Below, in pieces: positions 38,801 to 47,383 of a stretch of 64,000 bases of DNA. Position 1 is the first letter of the stretch. Each line of letters begins with the position of its first letter. The translations under genes were made by a program, and so were the position numbers. This stretch comes from Lepidonotus clava (Eukaryota > Annelida > Polychaeta > Phyllodocida > Polynoidae): the NCBI GenBank assembly GCA_936440205.1, contig OW387150.1, positions 17,396,152-17,460,151 of the forward strand. Direction: 5' to 3'. Below the pieces are notes generated by a model. The model ran no database searches and was not told the origin of the DNA. It was given only the letters and a program-made list of their open reading frames with translations.

Positions 38801-41800
38801 GATTCGAATATTTCCATAACATGGATCTATTCTATTCAGGGAATATTGGAAACATTTGAATCCCTTAATAGAATATTATCTGCAATTGTGTAACACCATT
38901 GCAAACAATTTCGGAAAGATACGACCAAATAACTATCAAAGTTATTTGGTCGTATCTTTCCGAGATGGTTTGCAATGGTTTTACACTATAATCAGACAAA
39001 GACAGTTGCTAACTGGAAGGCAATAATAAATCCATCGTCATCATTGTAAGATCTCTCATATTGCACTTTGATTTAACTGAATATCGATGGTGTGATAATA
39101 ACATTGCATTATTACACGTGGCATAATAAATTGATAAAATCAAAATGTAAATCATTTAACCGGAAAGTTCATTGGACCTCGCAAAGGCTGCTGACATTAA
39201 ATTTGGCTTAAATTATTTAAAGTGAATTTCAATCTTCCTTAACTGCATGACGACGTAATTATCAGCTTCATAACTTTACACTATTTGCTACTAAACGTTG
39301 GAATCATCCAAATAGAATGCGAGGAAAAATTGCATACTCGAGAACAAATGTTGCGCAGTTCCCAATCAATATAGCTCTTTCTAAACCGCATAACATAGGT
39401 TTCAAAGGAGAAAATACTATAAAGAAAAGGCACAGGGAGTTGCCTATAGTGAGTAGGCCTCTGCAAGGCTTGGGTTCAGAGGGCCTTTTTATGTTTTATG
39501 AAGAGAAGCAATGTCTGATCAAAAAGGAGCGAGTGGAATCAATATTCTGACACGAGAGATCCTTATCATGACACAACTGCCAGCCCAAGGTTCTCCAAAT
39601 GGTAGACCTTACAAGACTGCCCTCTTGGCTGGAGCTGGGAGGAGTTGATATATGTGTAGCCTATCCTTCAATATGGTTCAAAATTGACTTAGGAAATATT
39701 TTTCACAAAATATATTCATTCAGCTAGTCGGAATAAAGCACCTCGAAAATGATAACTTGTATTCAAATAGGTTAACTGTAGACAGTTTAGTAACAAATCT
39801 TTACCTCGGCACTATAGGACCTGTACATGATATCCTAATTTTTAACGAAATGATGCTCATCAAAGTTTCTAAATAATCGTTGTAAACTAGCGACCCTTTA
39901 TTCTTTGCATTTACAGGTACTTTAAGGCACTCAACCCATTTTCCTCCAATAATTTCCTCCAATATAGCTATATTCTGATATTAAAAGGGAAGTGACGACT
40001 GATTGACAGTTAAGGCACCTACTTTATTTTCACTGATTTAAATATATCAATAACTGGAATTAAATATATTTTGTACTCTTTCATTACCTATAATCAATCA
40101 CTTATAATACATGCTATCTAGAAAATGGAACTGAATATGGAATTCTTGCAGTACAATGCATCACCCTTGATGCATCAACTTCAATGGAATCGCTCCTAAA
40201 ACCACAAAGATTAGTGGTCGTTTATTCTAACAACCGAGCCATTGAGACCCAAATCATACCGCCACACTCACCTAACCACATCAAATAAACACTCACAAAG
40301 CTAGGCTTATTACAGTAGAGATGGCACTGAGAGTTATACATCGGTAGGTCAAACGGTGCTCTATCATTCTGTTACATAAGGCTGGGAGATTTGAGTCCAG
40401 TTTACACATTATGATTGTTTAAATTACAATATGATTGCTTAAGTTATATTAAGAAAATGAATATGGAATTATGACTTTGTACCGTCTGGAAGAGCAGACA
40501 ATTTCTGAAGACGTCAAATAAAAATATTATCGAAAAAAAGAGGCTGAAGTCTAGATTGGACATTTCTTGAGTTTCCTGAGGATTTTTCCCCATAGTAAGT
40601 TCTGACACCCTAATGATAGGCCTGATAGTTCCCAGTAGTTCCGGAATAGTTTTCTGTATCAATGTAAAGTAGCTAAGTTTGGGCAGTTATCATTAGCAGG
40701 AACACAGAGATGAAGATGGGTTACATTGTCAGGATTATTAGAATCCACCTAGGATCGTTGTAATTGTTCAGATCTTTAAACGGGACATTTTGCCATGATG
40801 ATTATCTTGAAATATGGACAGAACTAAGATAACATAGAATGAAAATATTGGAAACACAGAGTTTAGAAATTTAATTATGCTTATCAGAGGACACATTCTC
40901 TTCTGATTTCATTCGGATTATGCTCCAAGCCTGTCGTAACCCCTGTCATAACCGGAGGTATGATAATGTGTAAACCTGGATTTGGCATTGGAGATAAGAG
41001 GTATGATTAGGGAGACCCCAGGTTTGGGTTGACCCTAACAGGCTTACAGGCCATACCTGTGTTGTTCTAGTGCTCAGGTGCAAAGCCTACATTCACCATG
41101 GGTCTTATCAGTTAGGAGAGATAATAAATCAGAATGAGATATTTTTTTACATGTTTGCAACTTACTGATATCTGGGCCACTTAGTTATGACAGTCTGACA
41201 AGTTTGTTGATTCAAAATGACTAATTTCCTCTTCAATCTTTCAAGAGGTCATCTGTAGGTTGTTTTTATTGCCTTAGTGTTTTGCTTCACGTCTCTCGGT
41301 GTGATGTTTTATAATGATGATATTGTTTTCATAAAGTAGGGCTGATAATATTGATTGGTGGTATACCTATATACTGTACTGATAGGTATGGGACCATTCT
41401 ACTCTTTGAATCCATAGTCTTTAACATTATATGGAAATACAAATCTGTCCGGAGCACAGACCACTGAATTGCTATATTTCAATACATATACAAATCTAAA
41501 CCTAAGTGCATCTGGTTATGTTGCAAATGTGCTCATTTCATTCAGAGTTAGCTAATGCCTCTAGGGCTGCCAAAATACTATCTAAAGACTTGGAATCCCT
41601 GAGATGGTCTCATATTTGCAGCAGCTTTCTGCAGTTTGGTCCGATCCCCATGCTTGGTGTATGGACCAAAGTCAGGCCTGGTCAAATCAATACTGATTAG
41701 CTAATCTGTTTGGGCCTAGCTGGCAAGCAAACTGCCTCAGGGTCTCAAAAGACCAATTTCCTTTCCCTTGCCGTGCAGTGGGGCACTGTGAATATTAGCT

Positions 41801-44800
41801 GAGAGGAAGATGGGCCTATGCCAGGCATTCCTGTATATAGGTATAGGCCTACTGCACGCCTATATATATGCAGGAGGTCCTATGTATACGCCCTACAAGC
41901 TGAGTTGTATACGAGAGGATAGGGGATGCCATTATCAGATGATACAGATAATTTTCACATTTATTCGCACATATTGATTTTCTTATATCAACTGATGAAC
42001 CATGGTTACCGGTAATGAAAAATAGTTCCCAAATAGGCTGATTTATAAGAAAATTAATTATTCATGTCTGCAGGAAAAGTGTTTATTTTTGTTTTAGAAA
42101 AGGGAACTAACTTGGTACGCAATAATCAACTTGGTACGCAATAATCCACGTAGAATTTGACACTACTAACTGGAACCAGCTGACACACAGGAAGGCTCCT
42201 ACCTAATTATAGTACATCAATATTTGATGTAGTATAGGCATTTGGCACGCAGAATGTGTTCTGTCTAATTAATTGAATAGGGCATGCATGATTGAACATC
42301 ACTTGACTATGATACTGAATGCTATATCGGGGTATCTGGCCAGTGTTCTATCAGAAACTTGGCACTGGATGATTTCGCCCATGCATGCTGCCCCCTCTAA
42401 TCTTCAATATAATTATTTTCTCATTCTTTGCTTTAAATCATTTACCCCTTATGTAGGACCAATCACATCCCAGTCTTGCAGTGGGATGGGTGGCCAAGGC
42501 TCTAAGTGATAAAATGATCAGATTGGGTTGGTGTGGGTTCATATTGTTTCAAGAACTTGTTCTTTATAGCACTAATTTATTTGTGTATCCCAGCACTGGC
42601 GACACATATTTGATCTTAAAAAATACAAAACCAAAGCGTGGACATGCTGTACAACCAGCTGTACAAAAGGTCCGTCCTACACATTCTGTGCCTATCCCAG
42701 CCTTGACCATCATTGTACAATCAGAAAAGACAGAATACATGTAAGTCAAACCTTGTTATTGTGATATGATCTTAGATGTTGCTACGGCATTGTAATAGTC
42801 TAAGTTATTCTAGTCTAAGTTATACTTTGCTGGTGGGGGTGCATCAATCAAGAGGACACGCTCAAACCTACTACTTCTTGTAATAGACTCTTGTCATTTT
42901 ACTAATAATTGAGCCGACGAATAAATCAAACTGCCAGGAAACTAAATATCACTGACTATAATCTTTTTGTATTAAATTCCTGAAGATCTATATAGTGGGA
43001 ACAAAGAAGTAAAAGGAATCTTTGCAAATGGCATATTGTTTGACAATACCAAGTAGCATTGGTTTATCACAGTATCAATATATTGTATAGGTTAGGTTGT
43101 TTACCGTGTGTTATACAGATCGGTACAGCCTTACTCAAATAAACCGGCTTAACCTAAAGCAAGAGGGGCATAGGTATATTCCTCCTCTTATAGATGTCTG
43201 TAAGCACATAGGCATGAGTATGATCGATCGTGCAAACAGTAACATATTATAATTCGCATATTCAGTTACTCAGGTAATTAACATATAAATGTAGATTATC
43301 TTTTAAAACAACAGACCAACCCTCAAGTCTTCTCATAATCACTTTGAAGCAGTCGGAATAGAAAAGAAACTTGCAAAAGGGAAAACTATGACATGATCTT
43401 CAAAAGTACATATTGTTTCAAGAACGTGTTCTTTATACATGCATGGTACTGATTTATTTGCATAACCCACCACTGGTAACTCAGATTTGATCTTCGGAAA
43501 TACATTTTGTTTCAAGAACACATTCTTTATTTGGTAATACTTTATTCGCCTAGCCCAATAATAGCAGCACAGGTTTGATCCAGCTAATCCATGAACTTTC
43601 TGGGCGTTATCTCTTGAATACTGCTTCATCTTATTTGAACTATTATTGGTGTTTCTAACATCTAAGTTCAACCGAAAGTAGATTGAAATTCCGTGTACTA
43701 GAAGTTCCTGTTTCTATTCTCCCTCATGCAATTACTCTAATTTATATTTAATTTAATTCAGGCCTAGGTATAGGTGAATTAATGTAGGGGACTCACAATA
43801 TGTAAATCAAATAAAGATGAAATATAATATCAACTCTCTGACGCACATTCATTAGGAAATAAAATTAATTAAAAACATTTATCTTATGCCTACACAGCTC
43901 TTGATTGTACACTTCTTATGATTCCTGACAATAATAACGATGTTAAAAATGCATTTAATTCTGGTCAGACATAAAGAATATACAGTCGTGTACACTAAAA
44001 TATCTATTTTGTGAGTCAATACATGTTAGAAGAGTATATCAAATAACTGCTAGTGCCTGTATGGCATATACATCATTGACAGAAAGTACTTTATGCATAC
44101 AGGCTAAAAACAAGGGATCGATCAAAGCCAAAGTCTACTAAGGCAGGAAGCAATGGTCGATCGACCAATCCTTGTGTGGTGATCTCTTGTGTAAAGGACT
44201 TCACATAGCAACACAAAAGATCCAAAATAACAAAGTCTACATGTAATACCTATGTATAATCATTGAACAAAGATGATCATTATATCATATAAAAGTTTTG
44301 ACACGTCTATCAAAATTGAAGTAAATTGTATATGAAGTGAAATCAAAGCAAATCAAAATGTAACATAGAATGAAATCAAGCAATTGGGTGACATTCCAAA
44401 GCAAAACATACAAGCTTATAGAAGGTCACCATGGTAGAACTGACAAAAAGGCAAACGTCTCGATTACATATGAGCTAGGAAAATAAAACACGTCAAATGT
44501 TGAAAAAGCATGCAATGATTAAAATAACAACAATAAAATCTATTCCATGCACTACTGGATAACGTAAGTAAGCATTTTCCTAAACAAAATTAAACATGAC
44601 AATCGGTGGTTGTAGCCTTCTTTGTCCTCAGTATAAAATTATTTCTAAGACTCTATCTAAACGAATTAAATTTTGTACATCGTTACATATTTCGGTTGGT
44701 GCCAAATATATATATTCGCACTGGGATGGACACATGACATTGTATGCTTTCTTATACATTTGCAAATGTACTATTACAGTAATCAATAGAATGTACTACA

Positions 44801-47362
44801 ATACGAAAAGACGTAGACTACTTAAGAATTGCCATTAGCAATATTTTCCTATTTTTTTTCAAAGCAGTTTTGGAATAGTTTCTATAATATAGACGACCAT
44901 TGGACGACGATATATCTGCCTTAAATGCAATGTGTGTACACTATTTCACCATTTCACTATTTTAAAAAGTGGCTTTGAACTATTATTTAAACTTACAAGG
45001 ATTTCTCCCAGTGCGAATCATTCAGCTAAAGGGTTAAGTTCCGTCCTAAAAGGGAAGCACAAACTCTACTTTGGCGATGTATTACTCTGTTATCTCCCCC
45101 CCCCCTAAGGCTGCAGGATGTAAGGGGTTAACCCTGGCCCTGTTTTAACCCCTGCGTTATGGTGCTCAGGGTAGTGTAATGTACTGATGGCGTTAACGTT
45201 CTCACTGCTGCAACAAAAGCTGGAAGAAGCGAGCAACCGTGCATTGATGCCATGCAGATACCAACAAGAACGTCATAGAGAAAACACTATAGTACTATCT
45301 AAAACAGCAAATGATTTCCGAAAATACACCAACATAATGTTGTGTGATTTACTAGATTTAAGAAGTAAGCTGATTAAGCATTGCAGCTGTAATTGCTTTG
45401 TTATCCTTATTGCAATTGATTAAACAGAGGGAAATTTGAAAAAATACAAAGCATAACAGTTTACTGCGCAATGCTGAATTTTCCACCAAAACATTGTTCT
45501 GGACTTGGCGTTATTCTCAATATAATGTGACTTCTAAGTTGGTTTCTGCTTACTAGTGATTGGATCTACTACTACGAAGCATGCATTTCAGCGACGGTAA
45601 GATGACGTTATCTTACCAGGCTTCCTCTCAAAAGTCGGCTTCGAACCGTCTTCTTTTGTGCAAGTGGGGAGGAAAGTGACAAGGGAAGAAAAAGGGGATA
45701 ATTCTGGTGAAAAGTGGCAAATGCAAGTGGGACAATAGCAATATAATGATTCAAAAGTGTGAAAAAAGGTGTGACAGAAATCAATGTGCAGGTGGATGTA
45801 GGGTGAAAAATACAAAACAAAGTGGTGAACAAGTCAAGACAGAAGGAATTGGTGCACAAAGTAATTGTGTTTGGGGAAATCACAAACTAAGATGGTAAAA
45901 TTAATGTTGAAAAATATGTACCAAAAAAGGAGAAACTTGACTTATTCAGGACATGTTTGTTTCTACCATATAATCAGAAAAATTAATGGCTTCCTATCAA
46001 ATTTATTTGTCAGATTTTTCAGGGATCCTACAAACATGGGGTGTAAAATGTTGTGGAATGCGGCTCTTTGTAATGAAGTATGAAGTCATACTCTGATTAT
46101 CTAAGTGTATTCCCTTTGTATGATTACCTCTTTGCTAGGAAAAAGACGTTTTCTTTTAAACAGAGGTTATGTCCATAGATAGATTCTTTTTAAAAAGGCA
46201 ATCAACTTCCTTCTAATTATATTGTTGGTGGGTATTTCCTTCGTTTAAATTTCGCATGGTAATGTGTCTGATAAAGAAGAGAAAATTATGTGCAAAAGAT
46301 TAGGTCATAAATCATCATAAAAAAGAAAGGAAAGAAACTTAGTTTTAACAGACCATTTTGAGGTTATTGTGGGAAACATACATTCAATTACTCCACATCT
46401 TGACATCACTCTCTTCCCTCTTAACTTAATTCCCTGGGGTATTCTTTCCTCAACCGATCATACTAATTGATCACTAATCAGTGTCTTATGATTATATACT
46501 AATTGGTCACTAATCAGTGTCTTATGGTTATGTCTTGCAGTTATTGATTCTGTCAACAATAAATATAGTTTTGACATCAAAGGAAGTTTCCTTACAGTTA
46601 TTCTGCTACTTTAATGACAGAGAGATTTGCTGGCCATGAGAAACTAAACATGGGGCCGTTGATGGGGGTGGGGGAGGGCGTCCTGATGTCGGTTGTTAAT
46701 TTTCTAAAATGTCGATGTCACATGTCTTTGTCCCTTGTTGTTGTCCTATGTCGAAATTAAGAAAAGCTAATGTCCCATGTCATTCTAATTTTAAAGCCCA
46801 TGTCATTGTCATTAAGGCCTCATGTGCCCATTTCAAATTTAAGAGTTGGGATATCATAAATCACTGATTAGTGACGAGTCAACCTAATCAGTTATGAAAA
46901 TAATTATAGGAACTGTCACTTAACCAAAAAGCCTTAATCAGAATAGAAATGCAAATTTCACTTACCATGGGACCAGGGTTCAATGGCGTTCTTTCCATAT
47001 TTGATAGACTTGAAGGTCTCAAATCCTGCCACCACGTAGTTCTCGCCATCTTGGAGACTCTCAATGTCCCGGACTTTGGACCCCCCTACCGGCGAGTAGA
47101 TGGTTCGTACTCCATAGGGCAGGTGTACCGAGGAGGGCAACTTTCCCGTCAGGTCATTCAGAAGGTCATTGAAGGTCGAGTAGCGGTGAGGGGTGATGAA
47201 CATCTTCTTCCCTTTAAAATAACGGTCGCCATTGCAAAAGAACCGAACTCGACGGGGCTTTCGGAGGTCTCGGTAACGGTCATCTGTGACGTCACGGTGC
47301 GTCTGAGACACGTTATGGTTGGCGCCATAGTGTCTCCTAGCAACCGCCGAAGGTCCCGCCAT
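11619..47362 (-). CDS. DCLK: Doublecortin-like kinase (two DCX domains, ER/K-rich linker, Ser/Thr kinase)
   Basis: Microtubule-associated kinase of the CaMK group. Joining 47362-46966, 35522-35466, 25613-25338, 20083-18396, 17984-17838, 15519-15387, 13254-13087 and 11833-11619 gives an uninterrupted frame of 1026 codons plus TGA. Residues about 36-122 are DCX1 ([44 protein letters not shown]). About 301-385 are DCX2 ([41 protein letters not shown]). About 400-720 are a charged linker with a long ER/K-rich run. The kinase spans about 725-985: glycine loop GDGNFAIV, lysine in [25 protein letters not shown] and PYWDNIS, all catalytic residues present. The tail after the kinase is only about 40 residues. 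It resembles DCLK1-3, but orthology to one vertebrate paralogue is not implied. DCX domains bind microtubules and DCLKs act in neurons, mitosis and cilia. The exact borders of the 25-kb exon and cassette use are the uncertain parts. Confidence 0.95.
11971..12185. mobile_element. Foldback MITE, copy 1
   Basis: A nearly complete hairpin of about 215 bp. The left end starts AAAGCCCCATACCCACTAGG and the right end is its reverse complement; complementarity continues for about 90 bases on each side around a small centre. No coding capacity. A second family member lies at 27267-27850. The element and flanks read TAAAGCC...GGCTTTA, so a TA target is possible. Confidence 0.9.
12395..12460 (+). repeat. 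Retroposon 3' end fragment
   Basis: CTGAAAACCAGGGGCAACCC, then a GATGGCTATTGC-like part and AATAAAA with an A-rich tail. The same block occurs on the minus strand at about 2095-2165 within an SF3A1 intron. It looks like the 3' terminus of a non-LTR retroposon; the family was not identified. Confidence 0.5.
13087..13254 (-). CDS. DCLK: DCLK kinase C-lobe exon
   Basis: 168 nt encoding [19 protein letters not shown], then [18 protein letters not shown] and [10 protein letters not shown]. Acceptor tttcag, donor gtaggc, phase 1 on both sides. Near-identical in layout to the DCLK1 C-lobe. Confidence 0.96.
13360..14050. repeat. Three-copy 105-bp repeat interrupted by a SINE
   Basis: Each copy contains GGTGGATATGTGGGAT, a GGAGGAGCTAT(A/T)GGAATTG part, and a TTAACATTAAAAA-type part. 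Copies begin near 13360, 13840 and 13945. Copies 1 and 2 are separated by the SINE; copies 2 and 3 are adjacent. Confidence 0.8.
13472..13829 (-). mobile_element. tRNA-derived SINE with target-site duplication
   Basis: Read on the minus strand the 5' end holds an A box TGGTGAAGTGG and a B box GGTTCAAGTCT in tRNA-like spacing, followed by a body and a 3' end TACGGCGCTAAACCCC with an AACC-rich tail. Flanking words acctggggttgg (13460-13471) and acctgggattgg (13830-13841) are a likely 12-bp target-site duplication with one mismatch. Confidence 0.88.
14880..15018 (-). mobile_element. tRNA-derived SINE fragment
   Basis: On the minus strand it carries an A box TGGTGTAGTGG and a B box GGTTCGAGTCT, followed by a shortened body with CCCCATAGATTCGATC. 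It is related in structure to the SINE at 13472-13829 but has a different tRNA-like head. Confidence 0.75.
15387..15519 (-). CDS. DCLK: DCLK kinase exon with DFG and APE motifs
   Basis: 133 nt encoding [19 protein letters not shown], then [18 protein letters not shown]. Acceptor gtcgcag, donor gtgagt. Its first 40 or so bases and its acceptor recur upstream in an 87-bp tandem array. Confidence 0.96.
15481..15908 (-). repeat. 87-bp tandem array containing DCLK acceptor and exon start
   Basis: Five units start at 15481, 15568, 15655, 15737 and 15824, with periods 87, 87, 82 and 87. The first unit includes the real DFG-exon acceptor and the codons for [13 protein letters not shown]. Each further unit copies those codons, the acceptor and about 45 bases of intron. 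Since 87 is 29 codons, units 1-2 are open and in frame on the minus strand. Confidence 0.93.
15900..16120. repeat. Two-copy tandem repeat of about 115 bp
   Basis: Two copies of a block with TTACAGTTATTTGCAC, GTAATGATGGGTTGCTTCTT and CACCTACACGT, starting near 15903 and 16018. It directly follows the 87-bp array and seems to have grown from its last unit. Confidence 0.8.
16870..17840 (-). repeat. Degenerate minisatellite of the HRD-exon splice-donor edge
   Basis: At least a dozen diverged copies of a unit of roughly 35-50 bp containing (A)AGGGCCCTTACCAGTAGG on the plus strand, which is the reverse of CCTACTG|gtaagggcc at the end of the HRD exon. Copies keep the GGnCCTTACC(A)GTA core with variable spacing such as ATGAAGG and TTCCCTTT. 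The array lies directly downstream of the exon in the direction of transcription, interrupted at 17390-17590. Confidence 0.75.
17666..17746 (-). pseudogene. Partial second copy of the DCLK catalytic-loop exon
   Basis: Minus-strand reading gives [15 protein letters not shown], then [12 protein letters not shown], followed by the same donor gtaagg as the real exon. Compared with 17838-17984 it lacks the first half and 9 nt (three residues before HRD) and has several replacements (N to Y, N to K, F to C). No acceptor lies at its 5' edge; the sequence there is another donor-like CTACTGGTAAGGG. Probably a decaying duplicate, but HRDLKPEN is intact. Confidence 0.8.
17838..17984 (-). CDS. DCLK: DCLK kinase exon with catalytic loop (HRD)
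   Basis: 147 nt, phase 0 on both sides. Encodes [27 protein letters not shown] and [13 protein letters not shown]. Acceptor ctatag, donor gtaagg. The donor edge is the apparent source of the degenerate repeats lying downstream on the minus strand (16.87-17.84 kb). Confidence 0.96.
17985..18395 (-). other. DCLK intron with palindromic tract
   Basis: AT-rich. At 18303-18355 TTGACAATTTTAATTGTCAA is a near-palindrome, repeated about 30 bases later as TTGACAAGTTTAATTGTCAA. Nothing else seen. Confidence 0.6.
18396..20083 (-). CDS. DCLK: DCLK large exon: DCX2, ER/K linker, kinase N-lobe
   Basis: A 1688-nt exon between acceptor cccctccag and donor gtgggt. It encodes [19 protein letters not shown]2, a Ser/Asp-rich stretch ([19 protein letters not shown]), about 250 residues dominated by E, K and R, then [18 protein letters not shown] through YLIMELVK. 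The ER/K run just before the kinase has few hydrophobic residues and alternating acidic and basic residues, typical of a stable single alpha helix rather than a coiled coil. The first in-frame ATG is not near the 5' end, so translation starts in an upstream exon. Confidence 0.96.
21791..22926. mobile_element. Non-autonomous TIR DNA transposon with CGCGA subterminal repeats
   Basis: The left end reads TATATATAGGGTAAAA, then a GGGTATATCGCGCA word; the right end is the reverse complement, with GCGCGATACAACCCGG then TTTTACCCTATATATA. Inside are about six forward and two reverse copies of (A/G)TATCGCGCA, the rest AT-rich. A 74-codon frame at 22410-22631 has no known motif. Clustered short motifs at both ends are typical transposase-binding sites. 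The superfamily was not assigned. Confidence 0.82.
23040..23560. promoter_or_regulatory. Candidate intronic enhancer or nested promoter
   Basis: A GC-richer, non-repetitive island in an AT-rich intron. It holds an E-box and octamer cluster (CCAGCTGGTCATTTGCATCT), GGATTAA (Otx-type site), and on the plus strand ATTGGTGTATAAAAGGGCC, an inverted CCAAT word next to a textbook TATA box. No convincing coding exon follows. Confidence 0.3.
25338..25613 (-). CDS. DCLK: DCLK inter-DCX linker exon
   Basis: The donor gtgagt after GGCAGA is clear and leaves A for a serine codon split with the next exon. Encodes a short repeat ([19 protein letters not shown]) followed by [19 protein letters not shown] and [10 protein letters not shown]. 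The 3' acceptor is less certain. An acceptor at 25614 (actgag) gives phase 1 and the sequence [15 protein letters not shown]; an alternative after CCTCAAG also keeps phase and would shorten the exon to start at VMDNPMK. Confidence 0.85.
27267..27850. mobile_element. Foldback MITE, copy 2, carrying a nested element
   Basis: The left end AAAGCCCTATACCTACTAGG and right end GGCTAGTGGGTATGGGGCTT match the termini of the MITE at 11971. Inner arms with GAGTCGGCGGACTCA and CGGCCGACTCAG still pair. It is interrupted by a second element at 27339-27688. Confidence 0.85.
27339..27688. mobile_element. MITE nested inside MITE copy 2
   Basis: About 350 bp with perfect 12-bp inverted ends CTAGCCCTTTAG and CTAAAGGGCTAG, next to CCCC/GGGG. 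The interior has two similar words, GGGCGGCTACGGCCGGATC and GGGCGGCCATGGCCGGATT. It sits within the other MITE, so it is younger. Confidence 0.75.
29380..29418 (-). other. Weak candidate 39-nt cassette exon
   Basis: Acceptor-like taaccaacag and donor gtaagg enclose 39 nt, phase 1 on both sides, reading [13 protein letters not shown]. It fits the DCLK phase, but such short matches arise by chance. Confidence 0.15.
29447..29505. promoter_or_regulatory. Three tandem TGACCTTT-type half-sites
   Basis: Units of about 17 bp: TGGCCTTTACCAGC, TATGACCTTTGCTGGG, TGTGACCTTTACCAGG. TGACCTTTG is the reverse of the SF-1/ERR-type nuclear receptor site CAAAGGTCA. It could equally be a tiny tandem repeat without function. 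Confidence 0.3.
29768..30538 (+). CDS. Doubtful ORF: signal-like start plus Thr/Ser/Cys decapeptide repeats
   Basis: 256 codons ending TAA at 30536-30538. The first 30 residues resemble a signal peptide ([20 protein letters not shown]), followed by about 22 decapeptides with one Cys each, as in a small mucin-like secreted protein. It lies within a DCLK intron on the opposite strand. No promoter, splice or homology support; most likely a by-product of the minisatellite. Confidence 0.15.
   Translation: MKQSMIISHGVFLYSFVCVSLACTALTSSAPTCTSLASSAPTCTPLTSSAHTCTSLTSSAPTCTPLTSSAPTCTSLTSSAPTCTALTSSAPTCTSLTSSAPTCTALTSSAPTCTSLTSSAPTCTSLTSSAPTCTALTSSAPTCTSLTSSAPTCTALTSSAPTCTALTSSAPTCTALTSSAPTCTPLTSSAPTCTSLTSSAPTCTPLTSSAPTCTSLTSSAPTCTALTSSAPTCTALTCSAPTWTILNTNAEICNEY
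29830..30500. repeat. 30-bp minisatellite, about 22 units, open on both strands
   Basis: Unit of the type CCTCACCTCTTCAGCCCCCA followed by CCTGTACTgc. Variants differ mainly at two or three positions, giving alternating TGCC, TTCC and CTCC subtypes. On the plus strand an ATG at 29768 opens a 256-codon frame: a hydrophobic [17 protein letters not shown] start, then repeats of [10 protein letters not shown]. On the minus strand the same array reads [11 protein letters not shown] 30-bp period keeps all frames open by arithmetic, so an open frame alone is not evidence of a gene. Confidence 0.93.
30569..30604. repeat. 10-bp stem-loop beside the minisatellite
   Basis: GTGGGCAGTA and TACTGCCCAC form a perfect inverted repeat with an 8-base loop. 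Confidence 0.6.
33849..33948 (-). other. Unassigned possible exon
   Basis: On the minus strand a pyrimidine-containing acceptor (gattttacag) and donor gtgtgt enclose 100 nt encoding [33 protein letters not shown]. The composition looks protein-like. The phase (2 in, 0 out) does not fit the DCLK chain here, so it would be a terminal or alternative exon, another gene, or chance. Confidence 0.25.
35466..35522 (-). CDS. DCLK: 57-nt DCLK cassette exon in the inter-DCX linker
   Basis: A strong acceptor (tttggttttccag) and donor (gtaacc) enclose 57 nt encoding [19 protein letters not shown] with phase 1 on both sides, matching the flanking DCLK exons. It would sit between DCX1 and DCX2. It may be constitutive or alternative; skipping also preserves the frame. 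Confidence 0.75.
38788..38875. repeat. Stem-loop 1: 28-bp imperfect inverted repeat
   Basis: The arm at 38788-38815 (starting TATTCTATTCAGGGATTC) pairs with 38848-38875 (ending AATAGAATA) at about 24 of 28 positions. The loop repeats CTATTCAGGGA once more. Confidence 0.8.
38889..38985. repeat. Stem-loop 2: 46-bp inverted repeat with 5-base loop
   Basis: The arm 38889-38934 and the arm 38940-38985 pair at 43 of 46 positions by eye. The inner part, including AAGATACGACCAAATAACT, is perfect. It lies 13 bases from stem-loop 1. Confidence 0.9.
42109..42146. repeat. 19-bp tandem duplication
   Basis: AACTTGGTACGCAATAATC occurs twice in direct succession. Confidence 0.85.
42541..42630. repeat. Dispersed repeat, copy 1
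   Basis: ATATTGTTTCAAGAAC, then TGTTCTTTATA, an ACTAATTTATTTGTGTA part and ATTTGATCTTAAAAAATACA. It matches the block at 43400-43550. Confidence 0.65.
43400..43550. repeat. Dispersed repeat, copies 2 and 3 in tandem
   Basis: The same unit as at 42541, about 100 bp, followed directly by the start of a further copy with TTTTGTTTCAAGAAC and ACATTCTTTATTT. The copies share the GATCTTCGGAAATACA join. Confidence 0.65.
45617..45652 (-). CDS. DCLK: Possible 36-nt DCLK cassette exon
   Basis: On the minus strand a long pyrimidine tract ending acaaaag is followed by 36 nt encoding [12 protein letters not shown]-(G), then donor gtaagat. It is phase 1 on both sides, so it can be included or skipped without shifting the frame. 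Its KP-rich content resembles the neighbouring cassette at 35466-35522. No homology proof; splice signals and phase only. Confidence 0.45.
46461..46532. repeat. 36-bp tandem duplication
   Basis: Two copies of TACTAATTG(A/G)TCACTAATC followed by AGTGTCTTATG, starting at 46461 and 46497. An inverted CACTGATTAGTGA word recurs near 46863. Confidence 0.8.
46690..46830. repeat. ATGTCC-rich simple sequence
   Basis: Irregular repeats of (A/T)TGTC(A/C)(C/T)ATGTC. Low complexity. Confidence 0.6.
46966..47362 (-). CDS. DCLK: DCLK first coding exon: start codon and DCX1
   Basis: ATG at 47362-47360 in the context AAAAATGGCG, with A at -3 and G at +4. Encodes [13 protein letters not shown], then a complete first DCX domain. 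The donor is gtaagt after CAT-G (phase 1). The frame stays open upstream to an acceptor-like cctttag ending at 47384, so the exon probably carries 21 bases of 5'UTR. Confidence 0.94.
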
Positions 47363-47383
47363 TTTTCGACTCTTCAATGACAC

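Larger units (their letters stand above)
35523..45616 (-). other. DCLK intron between the two cassette exons
   Basis: AT-rich. Recognised items are a GC-richer patch near 36350-36480, two adjacent stem-loops (38788-38985), a 19-bp duplication (42109-42146) and a dispersed 100-bp repeat (42541-42630, 43400-43550). Nothing else supported. Confidence 0.6.
45653..46965 (-). other. DCLK intron next to the first coding exon
   Basis: Holds a 36-bp tandem duplication (46461-46532) and an ATGTCC-rich low-complexity stretch (46690-46830). Nothing else recognised. Confidence 0.6.

Noticed and set aside
42481-42744. 87-codon plus frame ending at a donor-like GTAAGT
   Set aside because: It overlaps a dispersed repeat that recurs at 43.4 kb, so the frame is likely repeat-derived.
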